A model generated the notes under the pieces. That model worked only from the letters and a program-made list of their open reading frames with translations. It ran no database searches and was not told the DNA's origin. Source: Vallitalea maricola (GTDB taxonomy: Bacteria > Bacillota > Clostridia > Lachnospirales > Vallitaleaceae). From it: a stretch of 59,808 nucleotides of DNA. The DNA lies in the NCBI RefSeq assembly GCF_036985595.1, contig NZ_BTPU01000012.1:1-59808 (forward strand), in the 5' to 3' direction. Positions 16,624-24,155 of the stretch are shown one piece after another (the stretch's first letter is position 1; each line of letters opens with the position of its first letter). The translations under genes and the position numbers were made by a program.

Positions 16624-17454
16624 GTGAAAGCAATTACACCAATCAAAAAAACATTAACATTCATATTTATTTTATTTATTGTCATAATATCCGTAATTCC
16701 TTTTATCTGGGTGTTTGCATCTTCTTTTAGAGGTAATGCAGAGATAATGTCATCAGTATCAGGATTCCCTAGCGGATTGCATTTTGACAACTATGTGGCT
16801 GCATTCAAAATTGCACCATTATTGATTTTTTATAAAAACAGTGTGGTTGTATCTATTATAGCTACAGTGATTAATCTTATTATATTTTCAATGGCGGCTT
16901 ATGTAATAGTTAGATGTAAGTTCAAGTTGAAAAAGACGATTATCATTGCGTTTTCACTTGCTCTTGTAATACCAGGGGCGGCACTTTTACAACCACTTTA
17001 TAATACACTTTCGGCAACACATCTGTATGATACTCTGGCAGGACTTATTATTGTATATGCGGCACTTGGTATGCCTACGACTTTTTATATAATGATGAGT
17101 TATATTCAGACTATACCTTATACGTTGGAAGAAGCGGCTTATATTGATGGAGCAGGATTTTTCAGAACGTTTATGCAGATTATATTACCACTTACACGTC
17201 CTGCATTTGCAACAGCAGGGGTATTACAATTCTTATTCTGTTGGAATGAATTTCAGTTTGGACTTACTTTGACCGGGGATAAAATGAATAGAACAGTTCC
17301 TATAGCGCTATATTATTTCAAAAGTTCATTTGCCAGTGATTATGGTGCTATGTTCGCGGCAACAGTGTTAGTTACGATTCCAAGTATTATCATATATATG
17401 CTTATGCAGAAACAGATTATTTCAGGGCTTGTTTCTGGATCAGTAAAAGGTTAA
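16624..17454 (+). CDS. ABC sugar transporter permease, MalG-like (cassette A)
   Basis: A 276-residue six-helix permease. The EAA motif is EEAAYIDGAGFFRTFMQIILP near residues 168-188. The C-terminal GLVSGSVKG is typical of MalG-type partners. The start codon is GTG, preceded by AGGAGG. It is the last gene of cassette A, ending about 60 bases before a terminator at 17517-17560. The same gene order and tail recur in cassette B. Confidence 0.92.
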   Translation: MKAITPIKKTLTFIFILFIVIISVIPFIWVFASSFRGNAEIMSSVSGFPSGLHFDNYVAAFKIAPLLIFYKNSVVVSIIATVINLIIFSMAAYVIVRCKFKLKKTIIIAFSLALVIPGAALLQPLYNTLSATHLYDTLAGLIIVYAALGMPTTFYIMMSYIQTIPYTLEEAAYIDGAGFFRTFMQIILPLTRPAFATAGVLQFLFCWNEFQFGLTLTGDKMNRTVPIALYYFKSSFASDYGAMFAATVLVTIPSIIIYMLMQKQIISGLVSGSVKG

Positions 17455-17516
17455 TCAGAGTAAAAGGGGATTTAGAGTTTAGAGTAGAGGATATTGTTTA
17501 AGGATATTATCAAATG

Positions 17517-17560
17517 AGATTTCTTGTTTTGGCTGGGTAGGTTGGATAAGAAATCTTTTT
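17517..17560 (+). terminator. Terminator of cassette A
   Basis: AGATTTCTT (17517-17525) and AAGAAATCT (17548-17556) form a perfect 9-base stem with a T run after it. Confidence 0.75.
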
Positions 17561-17689
17561 ATTATGTCGTCTTTTAAGTAGTTTTATTGAATTTAATAAT
17601 ATATTAAGATAAATATGAGAGGTTTGTGTTATAATTGATATGTTGAAATAAATTGTATTTAGAAAATGTTATGATAGGGGTTAGGTAGT

Positions 17690-18226
17690 ATGAAAAAGAA
17701 TATTTTGGTGCTTGGAATTTTGCTATTGCTATTGCTGTTTTTTGAGACTCAGAGTAAGAATACTATAGAGGATGCGATGGAAAAGGCGAATATAAATGTT
17801 AGGCAGATATTGCATCAGGTTGATAGTGATAAGGGTGTTGTGGTTTTTTATGAGCCTATGGAATTTATCAATGGTTGTAATGTTGGGTTAGTAGAAAAAC
17901 ATTTTAATAAGTATAAATGGGTATTTGGTGGTGGAACTAGTTGCTTTTTGGATGAAGTTGGTTTGACATGGAACTATTGTAATGTTGGTAAATCATGTGA
18001 AAAAGGAAGTAAAGATTCTTTTCCTGTAGTATATGGAGCTATAACTCATTCTGATATAGTTGAAGTTACGGTAGCATTGAAGGGGGATGAAGCTAATAGT
18101 GCAACTATAGTTGAAACTGCTTTGGGTAGGATATGGTATTTGTTTTTGGATAAGCAGATAGGTTATACTCCTGAAATATTGGGGTTGGATAGTAATGGAG
18201 AGCTGATTTTTGGAATGGGTATGTAG
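17690..18226 (+). CDS. Small exported or membrane-anchored protein of unknown function
   Basis: A 178-residue protein that I do not recognise. A hydrophobic N-terminus (LGILLLLLLFF) serves as a signal or anchor. The body has six or so cysteines (for example in NGCNVGL, TSCFLD, NYCNVGKSCEKG), and GGGTSCF and ALGRIWYLF segments. A late stretch, GYTPEILGLDSNGELIFGMGM, is glycine-rich. It has no partner gene: a terminator lies on each side. The ribosome site is a weak AGGGGTTAGG. It borders the start of the accessory island. Confidence 0.65.
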   Translation: MKKNILVLGILLLLLLFFETQSKNTIEDAMEKANINVRQILHQVDSDKGVVVFYEPMEFINGCNVGLVEKHFNKYKWVFGGGTSCFLDEVGLTWNYCNVGKSCEKGSKDSFPVVYGAITHSDIVEVTVALKGDEANSATIVETALGRIWYLFLDKQIGYTPEILGLDSNGELIFGMGM

Positions 18227-18287
18227 GTATTTGCTTTTGCTAATTTTACTTATGTCTATTAATGTTAATTAAGATGAAATAAAAAAC

Positions 18288-18324
18288 GTGTCTAACAGTG
18301 AAATGCTGTAATGACACATTTTTT
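18288..18324. terminator. Terminator between convergent genes
   Basis: GTGTC (18288-18292) pairs with GACAC (18313-18317), with an inner ACAG/CTGT pair. A runs before and T runs after let it work for both the 17690 gene and the immunity gene at 18358. Confidence 0.7.
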
Positions 18325-18357
18325 ATCTATGTCAATACTAATATATCAAATTAAGTG

Positions 18358-18726
18358 TTAATCGTAACATATCAATATTTTATCGTTTTTTTCTTTGGCA
18401 TTTACTAAAAGAGTTAGAAGTTCAGTAAAAACGTCTTTTGTAACTAAATCAAAAGCTGTTGTATCAACACTCAATAGTTCATCAATTACTGGATTAAGAT
18501 TAGGTATTTCCCATGGGCTTTCATCATACCAACCTTCATCTAAGTGGTAATAGTAGGATAATCCTGACCATACATTGTTTATGGGTTCTACGGCATTCAT
18601 AATTGTATCAAAATATCCTATCCAGATTTTTAAGATTAAATTTTCATTATTAGGTTTTACCCAAATAAATTTAATTTCTGGTTCACCTTCAAATCCTGTA
18701 TAATAATTATTAATTATTTTATCCAT
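18358..18726 (-). CDS. Candidate immunity protein for the toxin gene at 18738
   Basis: A 122-residue acidic soluble protein with no signal peptide or membrane helix. It starts 11 bases after the toxin stop and has AAAGGA before its ATG. Gene order (toxin then small gene) and size fit a cytosolic immunity partner. The sequence has aromatic-rich strands (GLSYYYHLDEGWYDESPW) as seen in many immunity proteins, but I cannot assign a family. By context it should bind and block the C-terminal domain of the toxin. The cytosolic location suits a toxin that works in the cytosol. Confidence 0.6.
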   Translation of the reverse strand: MDKIINNYYTGFEGEPEIKFIWVKPNNENLILKIWIGYFDTIMNAVEPINNVWSGLSYYYHLDEGWYDESPWEIPNLNPVIDELLSVDTTAFDLVTKDVFTELLTLLVNAKEKNDKILICYD

Positions 18727-18737
18727 AATATTCCTTT

Positions 18738-20096
18738 CTATGGAGCTGGCCAGTGACCATGATCCAATAAAATTTGTTGTTCAGGTGTAGCTATACAATT
18801 TTGTCTAGCATTTACTGCGGATTGCCATTCGCTCATTGGTGTCCATTGATTATCGCCTGTTAAAATATGTTGCGTTTTTCGTTGACCTGTAGCAGTGCCA
18901 GGAGTAGTTCTAGTAATAACCCATGTATTTCCTTGGTTTTCAGGTGCACCGGGAGTTCTAGTATGCCAACGTGCTTCATATTTAATAATACCATCTGACC
19001 ATTTGTATTTTATTTGTTGATAGCCAGTTTTATTTTGTACAATAATTTTTGAAGTATTAGGTATTTTAATGGGGCTTGATTTTGCAATTTGTGTTGTTTT
19101 GTTAATTTCCTTTGTGTCATCTAATTCATTTTTCTCTTGGTTGCTATCTGAAAAAACTATACCAGGAATACTAATCTCCGTTGGAATTGCTGTAGGTATA
19201 ACTTCGCCAGTTGTAGTAGCAAAAGAAGGTGAAGGTGAAAAACGTTGACTACCAAAGAGTGGTATTATCCCTAAAATTTCACCTGCTGCATAGTAAGAAC
19301 CAAACATTGTATCATGATTAACCAAGTATTGTGTAGCTTCATCTTCATAAATATTATCCATACCTAATTGTTTTTTTATCCAATTAGTACCTTTTCTAAT
19401 CGTGCCGTTAAATACTGCATTATCAAATCCTATCGCTAATGGTAATACATAACTACCATTATAGGACCACGAATCATTGGTATCATAATCAGTATTATTA
19501 TTTTTAGATTTATCACTGGTATTCCAAGTTGGCCAATTTTCTTTTGACTGTAGATATAATCTCGTATCATATGCGTAAAACATATACGGATTATAATTAA
19601 TAAAATTATTAACGGTTGTAAAGTTAATGTCATCATTATCTTTAGGTATAGGTTTATTATTAACTTTTTCATTGGAATCAGTAAAAAAATCATGTAGATG
19701 TTTTAATCCGGATATTAATTTATTACCTATTCTTGTAAGAAAACTTTCTTCATTTTTATCAGTTAGTGGTAAACTTGATTTGCTAGAATTTTTATTAATT
19801 CGTACATTATCAAGTTTAGCAAATGCTAACTTAAGTTTTCTCTCAATTTCTGTATAAGATTTATATGTATCCCGAATGAAATTACCAGTTGCATATAGTT
19901 GTAGTTCTATTTTATCTAAATCATTATACAGTCTTTTTAAATCTAAGTTGATATTTTGGCTGTATTTTATGTCAGAATCTAGTGAATTAGTTATATTAGA
20001 AAGATTATCTTTGATACAATTAATTTTTAATGCTTTATTTTTAAATTGGCTTTCTTTTTTGCTTAATTCTTCATTGTTGATAGAAATTTCATGCAT
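18738..20096 (-). CDS. Polymorphic toxin with N-terminal WXG/LXG-like export domain
   Basis: A 452-residue modular toxin. Residues 1-100 are helical and lack a signal peptide. They end in the motif Tyr81-x3-Glu85 (within YKSYTEIE), the YxxxD/E signal of type VII (Esx) substrates. Residues of about 130-165 form a linker also found in the toxin at 21027. The middle part is low-complexity. From about residue 345 a distinct C-terminal domain runs to the end: RWHTRTPGAPENQGNTW, then LLDHGHWPAP as last residues. I recognise this wording from polymorphic-toxin C-termini, but the reaction is uncertain (nuclease suspected). The putative immunity gene follows at once. Confidence 0.75.
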   Translation of the reverse strand: MHEISINNEELSKKESQFKNKALKINCIKDNLSNITNSLDSDIKYSQNINLDLKRLYNDLDKIELQLYATGNFIRDTYKSYTEIERKLKLAFAKLDNVRINKNSSKSSLPLTDKNEESFLTRIGNKLISGLKHLHDFFTDSNEKVNNKPIPKDNDDINFTTVNNFINYNPYMFYAYDTRLYLQSKENWPTWNTSDKSKNNNTDYDTNDSWSYNGSYVLPLAIGFDNAVFNGTIRKGTNWIKKQLGMDNIYEDEATQYLVNHDTMFGSYYAAGEILGIIPLFGSQRFSPSPSFATTTGEVIPTAIPTEISIPGIVFSDSNQEKNELDDTKEINKTTQIAKSSPIKIPNTSKIIVQNKTGYQQIKYKWSDGIIKYEARWHTRTPGAPENQGNTWVITRTTPGTATGQRKTQHILTGDNQWTPMSEWQSAVNARQNCIATPEQQILLDHGHWPAP

Positions 20097-20108
20097 TACA
20101 TCCCTCCA

Positions 20109-20140
20109 TTATATTATCATAAGTATTTAATTAATTCTAG
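20109..20140. repeat. Promoter-proximal repeat, copy 1
   Basis: A 32-base block just upstream of the toxin start at 20096 matches 22187-22218 in 29 of 32 positions. It lies 12-13 bases before each toxin start codon. Confidence 0.85.
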
Positions 20141-20212
20141 CGTTTATTATGACAGCAGATTAAGGTAAATAGGATATAAATATATGGTAACAGATTTATT
20201 AATAATTTCAAC

Positions 20213-20287
20213 AAATCCTGACGAAATGCATGATTTATGGGATGAAATGCATAAATTAATATTTTTTATTACTTTTTGGTAATATTA
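20213..20287. repeat. 75-base upstream element, copy 1
   Basis: Matches 22292-22366 in 73 of 75 positions. Inside it, GAAATGCAT occurs twice 21 bases apart (20223 and 20244), close to two helical turns. The distance from the first GAAATGCAT to the toxin start is 127 bases, the same as in copy 2. The last codons of the immunity gene at 20269 lie inside this copy. Confidence 0.9.
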
Positions 20288-20997
20288 TAATGATAACTAG
20301 ATAATTTTGTGATATGTATTTTGGTATAAGTGACTAATTGCAACTGAATGGAATCATTTTCAGCACCATATCCACTACGGTAGTTAGTGAGTCCTATATC
20401 TTTTTTCCATGTGAATGATTCGTAATATCCTGTAGAGACTTGATTATTATATGAATGAGATTCTCTTTCGTCTCCATTTACATCTAGATAGTGATGAAAT
20501 CCTTGTTCGTTATCATCTAATGAATCTTCAATTTCGGTATCTTGACAAACGATTACACTATCTTTTGGTAATTCTTCATTTGCTTTTAGCATATCAAGGT
20601 TTTGCTCTGTTGGTGCTATTTTATATATCGTATCTTCTTGAACATAAAAATAACCTAAATTCAAGCGTTCAGCATTAATCCCTTCTATAGAGTCTAGTTT
20701 TAACTCATATAATTTTCCATATTTAAGATTAGCTAATTCATTAATATTCAAAGTTACATCTTGTTCAATAATATCATCAAATAAAAATTTACCTTTATAG
20801 CTTTGTTCAGAAATATTGTTGGTAAAAAAATAGGGATTAACTATTTCTTTTTCTGTAACTTTTGTATCAGTTTGTGATAATATTTTTGAATTATCATCAT
20901 AGCTACTTTCACTCTTATTATTTGAGATATTATGAGCTATTATAAAAGAAGTTATTGCTAGACCGATTGCAAAGATTGTAATAAGTATTTTTTTCAT
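20269..20997 (-). CDS. Membrane-anchored or secreted candidate immunity protein for the lysozyme-like toxin
   Basis: A 242-residue protein with an N-terminal hydrophobic segment (ILITIFAIGLAITSFIIA) that acts as a signal or membrane anchor, so the body lies outside. Its outer part is acidic and beta-rich, with KYGKLYELKLDSIEG and YFYVQEDTIYKI segments. It begins about 29 bases after the stop of the lysozyme-like toxin gene. A cell wall hydrolase must be blocked outside the membrane, so this location suits an immunity partner. The ATG at 20997 is placed by AGGAGGATAACT; an earlier in-frame ATG lacks a ribosome site. No family is recognised. The function is inferred from context. Confidence 0.6.
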   Translation of the reverse strand: MKKILITIFAIGLAITSFIIAHNISNNKSESSYDDNSKILSQTDTKVTEKEIVNPYFFTNNISEQSYKGKFLFDDIIEQDVTLNINELANLKYGKLYELKLDSIEGINAERLNLGYFYVQEDTIYKIAPTEQNLDMLKANEELPKDSVIVCQDTEIEDSLDDNEQGFHHYLDVNGDERESHSYNNQVSTGYYESFTWKKDIGLTNYRSGYGAENDSIQLQLVTYTKIHITKLSSYHYNITKK

Positions 20998-21026
20998 AGT
21001 TATCCTCCTAGCACTTATTATCAAAA

Positions 21027-22175
21027 TTATTCTTTTAGAGAATTTATAAGTAAATATACTCCAGGTTGTTTATCAACAGCTTCTGAACTGAATTTTCCAT
21101 CTGCGACATATTTACCGCCTGTGTATACATTTGTTCCACTGTAAACATATGGACTAATTCTATCTTTGTTATAATATCCTAATCCATTATATCTTTCAGC
21201 AAAAGACATCATTGCGGACATGTCATTAGAATCAGAAGTCAACTTATATTGGTCCCTAATATGTTTTTTCTCAGATAAAGCATCTATTGCTGCATCTGTG
21301 AAATTATCAAAGTTTTTCCCGATAGGTACGTGTGTGGTTGGTTTTCCTAGAGGATCACCGTTATGTAAATAAGTATTAAAGTTACAACCAGATTCACGAT
21401 AATGAATAGCTGCTATTAATTCAGGTGGTAAGCCAGTCTTACTAGATATATCTTCATATATTTTTTTATTATTATCATATATTTTGTTGAAATTATTAAT
21501 GTCCCAATTAAAGCTAGTTGTGTCAATTGAATTTATCTGACTTATTAAATCAGTTTCGTGTTTATATAGTTTGCTAGTAGCATATAAATCGTTATCGTAA
21601 GTAGTTACAGTATCATTTGATTCAGTACTACTGTTATCAATTTCAGTAGTAATATCTGAGTCAATAATGTCTTTAGGTAAATCAGTAGAGTTATCAATGT
21701 TTTTATCATTATTATCAGTAGGTAAAGGCTTATTTTTTACTTTTTGAAAAGTATCTTTAAAAAAGTCTACTAAGTGTTTTATACTTGATTTTAATGTGTC
21801 AACTAATAGTGTTAAGAAACTTTTATCTTTTGGTACAACTGATTGAGTCATTGAGTTATTAGTGTAATGACAATTATTAATATCAAAAGATAACTTATGA
21901 AATTCTAATTTAAGCTGTAATTCATTTTCATGATAGGCTTTACTTGTGTCCCTTATAAAATCACCAGTATTATATAACTGTATTTGAATTTTATCCAGAG
22001 CTCTATCTAAGCTGTCAATTTCATAGTTAATATTTTGTCTGATTTTTATGTCTGTATCTAGAGAACTACTTATACTAGAAAAATACTGTTTAGTGCTTGC
22101 AATCTTTAATGCTAAATTTTTCAATTGGTTTTCTTTTTTGCATAGTTCTTCTGAATTAACAGATATGGTATACAT
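21027..22175 (-). CDS. Polymorphic toxin with lysozyme-like C-terminal domain
   Basis: A 382-residue modular toxin. Residues 1-100 match those of the toxin at 18738 closely and have the same Tyr81-x3-Glu85 motif (AYHENE). The linker block FFKDTFQKVKNKPLP is shared too. The C-terminal ~150 residues fit a lysozyme/transglycosylase-like domain: LPPELIAAIHYRESGCNFN, with the likely catalytic Glu261, then LHNGDPLGKPTTHVP and later SFAERYNGLGYYN. It should cut the sugar backbone of peptidoglycan in target cells. Type VII effectors of this kind have partner small genes nearby; none is seen here. A candidate immunity gene follows. Confidence 0.75.
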   Translation of the reverse strand: MYTISVNSEELCKKENQLKNLALKIASTKQYFSSISSSLDTDIKIRQNINYEIDSLDRALDKIQIQLYNTGDFIRDTSKAYHENELQLKLEFHKLSFDINNCHYTNNSMTQSVVPKDKSFLTLLVDTLKSSIKHLVDFFKDTFQKVKNKPLPTDNNDKNIDNSTDLPKDIIDSDITTEIDNSSTESNDTVTTYDNDLYATSKLYKHETDLISQINSIDTTSFNWDINNFNKIYDNNKKIYEDISSKTGLPPELIAAIHYRESGCNFNTYLHNGDPLGKPTTHVPIGKNFDNFTDAAIDALSEKKHIRDQYKLTSDSNDMSAMMSFAERYNGLGYYNKDRISPYVYSGTNVYTGGKYVADGKFSSEAVDKQPGVYLLINSLKE

Positions 22176-22186
22176 AATATTCCTCC

Positions 22187-22218
22187 TTATATTATCATAA
22201 GTATTTAAGTAATACTAG
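22187..22218. repeat. Promoter-proximal repeat, copy 2
   Basis: Second copy of the 32-base block, just before the lysozyme-like toxin start; see the copy at 20109-20140. Confidence 0.85.
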
Positions 22219-22291
22219 TCTTTGAGAAGTTAAAAAAATATTATACATATGATATATAGATATACTATAACTATTATGAAAAAAATTCAAT

Positions 22292-22366
22292 AAATCCTGA
22301 CGAAATGCATGATTTATGGGATGAAATGCATAAATTAATACTTTTTATTACTTTTTTGTAATATTA
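22292..22366. repeat. 75-base upstream element, copy 2
   Basis: Second copy of the element at 20213-20287 (73 of 75 identical), with GAAATGCAT at 22302 and 22323. In this copy it lies wholly between genes. Confidence 0.9.
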
Positions 22367-22408
22367 ATGATTGTTTTTTATTAGTAAAATCTATTCATTT
22401 CGTTAGCA

Positions 22409-22639
22409 TTATTTTATTTTCTTAGATGAATAAGGTGTTTTTATATCTGTTCTGCCAGCTAAATAATCAAGGCTAGTCCCATAATAATCTGCTAATTTAC
22501 ATAAGGTTTCTACTGTTATGGAAATCTCCCCTCGTTCATATCTTGAATAAGTTCTTTGGTTAATGTTTAGAAATTCTGCTATTTGAGATTGAGTTAAATC
22601 ATTATCTTCTCTAATATTTCTTATACGTTCAAATATCAT
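22409..22639 (-). CDS. XRE-family (Cro/CI-like) transcriptional regulator
   Basis: A 76-residue regulator that is nearly all one helix-turn-helix domain. The five-helix pattern is visible: RIRNIREDNDLTQSQIAEFL, then NQRTYSRYERGEISI, then TLCKLADYYGTSLDYLAGRTD. The start was set to ATG 22639, as GAGGTG sits six bases before it; GTG 22648 lies inside that site. It is divergent from the small gene at 22735. A palindrome between that gene's -35 and -10 is a likely operator. It could also act on the toxin genes, which it directly precedes in their strand, but there is no evidence beyond position. Confidence 0.9.
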   Translation of the reverse strand: MIFERIRNIREDNDLTQSQIAEFLNINQRTYSRYERGEISITVETLCKLADYYGTSLDYLAGRTDIKTPYSSKKIK

Positions 22640-22685
22640 TTTAATCACCTCTTGGTTGAATTATATCTTAGGCATATTAGTAGTA

Positions 22686-22714
22686 TTGACAAATAGGCTC
22701 AACAAGCCTAAAAT
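22686..22714 (+). promoter_or_regulatory. Promoter with embedded palindrome, probable XRE operator
   Basis: TTGACA (22686-22691), 17 bases, TAAAAT (22709-22714). The spacer contains TAGGCT-CAACA-AGCCTA (22694-22710), a perfect 6-base inverted repeat. A related half, TTAGGC, lies at about 22667. Binding there would block the 22735 gene and sit close to the regulator's own promoter. Confidence 0.7.
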
Positions 22715-22734
22715 AATTTTGGAGGTGTTTTTTA

Positions 22735-23025
22735 ATGAAAGTAGAATACGATAAAATTATTAATAAAATAATAGAAGATTTAATTGGGTATGCATATGAA
22801 GATATAATAAATAATGATGAAGAGTTTAGAGAAATGGAGAAAAAATTATGTGTTCACAGTAAAAAAATGCAAGATGTGTTAAATCATTTGGATAGTAGAG
22901 ATAGAAAGGTTATAGAGGAATATATGGAACAAGTGCAGTGTATAAATGGAGAGTATAATAATAAGATTTATGTTCAAGGGGTTAAGGATTGTGTTCAGGC
23001 ATTGAAGTTTTTTGAGGTTATTTGA
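22735..23025 (+). CDS. Small helical protein (DUF6809-like)
   Basis: A 96-residue, mostly helical acidic protein. A pattern of charged helices ending in KVIEEYMEQ ... YVQGVKDCVQALKFFEV resembles DUF6809 proteins, small partners often found next to phage-type or accessory regulators in Clostridia. The match is from memory and moderate. GGAGGTG precedes the ATG. It is divergent from the XRE gene and has a strong promoter with an embedded palindrome, so it is probably the gene controlled by that regulator. Confidence 0.65.
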   Translation: MKVEYDKIINKIIEDLIGYAYEDIINNDEEFREMEKKLCVHSKKMQDVLNHLDSRDRKVIEEYMEQVQCINGEYNNKIYVQGVKDCVQALKFFEVI

Positions 23026-23140
23026 TATACGGATTTAGATGTTTAAATGAAATGTTTCTCAGTATATAGTATAATTTAAGTTAAAGGTGTAGGTGATGGT
23101 GTTATAAAATATAATATACTTATATGAGTGAGGTATGATG

Positions 23141-23818
23141 ATGAAATTGACTGTAAAAGTAAGATTAAAGCAGCTGACAAAAGAAACATTATTTGAAGCA
23201 TATAAAAGAGAGGAAGTCTTAGGGTATTGTAAGAGATGTGGCAATTATGGTAAGAACTATAGTTGTCCTGAGTTTGAATTTGAAACAATTAGGTATTTAG
23301 AACAGTATAATTACGCCACAATTATTATGACTGAAATAGATACAAAACCTATTAAAGAACAAATAAAGAAATTTGAAATAACTGACTTGGGGTCAGATGT
23401 TTATAAAAACTATATAAAAAACAAACCTGATAAAATTGTTGATATTAATAGTGTTATTTCAATGTATGCATTCAATAATATAAAAAATCAGATGGCAGAT
23501 AAACTAATTGAGATTGAAAAAGATATGGATAACACAGTTGGATTACCACCAGGCTCATGTACAAGATGTAGTACTTGTCTTAAACAACAAGGGAAACCTT
23601 GTATTTACCCAGAGACACTAAGGTATTCTCTTGAAGCATTAGGTTTTATGGTGTCGGATATATATAAGAAGTTCTTCGACTTAGAACTAGGTTGGACAAA
23701 AGGTGAATTGCCTGTAGCTTTAAATAGTTGTAGTGCTTTGATGACAAAAGAAAAAATTAGTGAGGATGTTATTTTAGATAAATTAAATGGGATAGTATTA
23801 AATATTAATAAAAGCTAA
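23141..23818 (+). CDS. DUF2284 cysteine-rich metal-binding protein
   Basis: A 225-residue cytosolic protein with the DUF2284 pattern. The first cluster is GYCKRCGNYGKNYSCPEF near residues 30-50; the second is PGSCTRCSTCLKQQGKPC near residues 138-156, followed by YSLEALGF and a late NSCSAL. Such spacing suggests bound iron-sulfur clusters or zinc. Members are often found in anaerobes but have no proven reaction. Three ATGs lie in a row (23135, 23138, 23141); the last has the best spacing from GAGTGAGGT. It is a single-gene unit with a terminator behind it. Confidence 0.85.
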   Translation: MKLTVKVRLKQLTKETLFEAYKREEVLGYCKRCGNYGKNYSCPEFEFETIRYLEQYNYATIIMTEIDTKPIKEQIKKFEITDLGSDVYKNYIKNKPDKIVDINSVISMYAFNNIKNQMADKLIEIEKDMDNTVGLPPGSCTRCSTCLKQQGKPCIYPETLRYSLEALGFMVSDIYKKFFDLELGWTKGELPVALNSCSALMTKEKISEDVILDKLNGIVLNINKS

Positions 23819-24155
23819 GTAGATTATAGACAACAAGATAAAAATAAAATATATAAGCATGACTTTATTTCTCAATAAAGTTTTGCTTTTTTTATGGTTA
23901 AAGATTGTTTGTAAATTAAATCAAAAGATGCAGTAAAAAGCAAATATATAGAGAATTAGGGTTTCTTATAATAAAAAAAGTTTGAAAATAACGAATAAGG
24001 AGTATATAATAATTAATAGAATTGTATTAAAATGTAATATTAGTTCTAAATTAAGGTTATTAAATAATTGGTTATAGTAAAATATATATAAAACTAAATT
24101 AATATTTATTAAAGTAAGCTTAGGATAACGTAATAAGAAAAGAAAGGTGTATAAG
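23819..24155. other. AT-rich leader before zorA
   Basis: Besides the terminator at 23855-23893, this 337-base gap is very AT-rich with no firm -35/-10 pair, hairpin or small gene. The ribosome site AGAAAGGTG is at the right edge. Confidence 0.5.
23855..23893 (+). terminator. Terminator after the DUF2284 gene
   Basis: An inner perfect stem ACTTTAT/ATAAAGT, with outer AAGCA/TGCTT pairs, followed by seven Ts. Confidence 0.85.
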
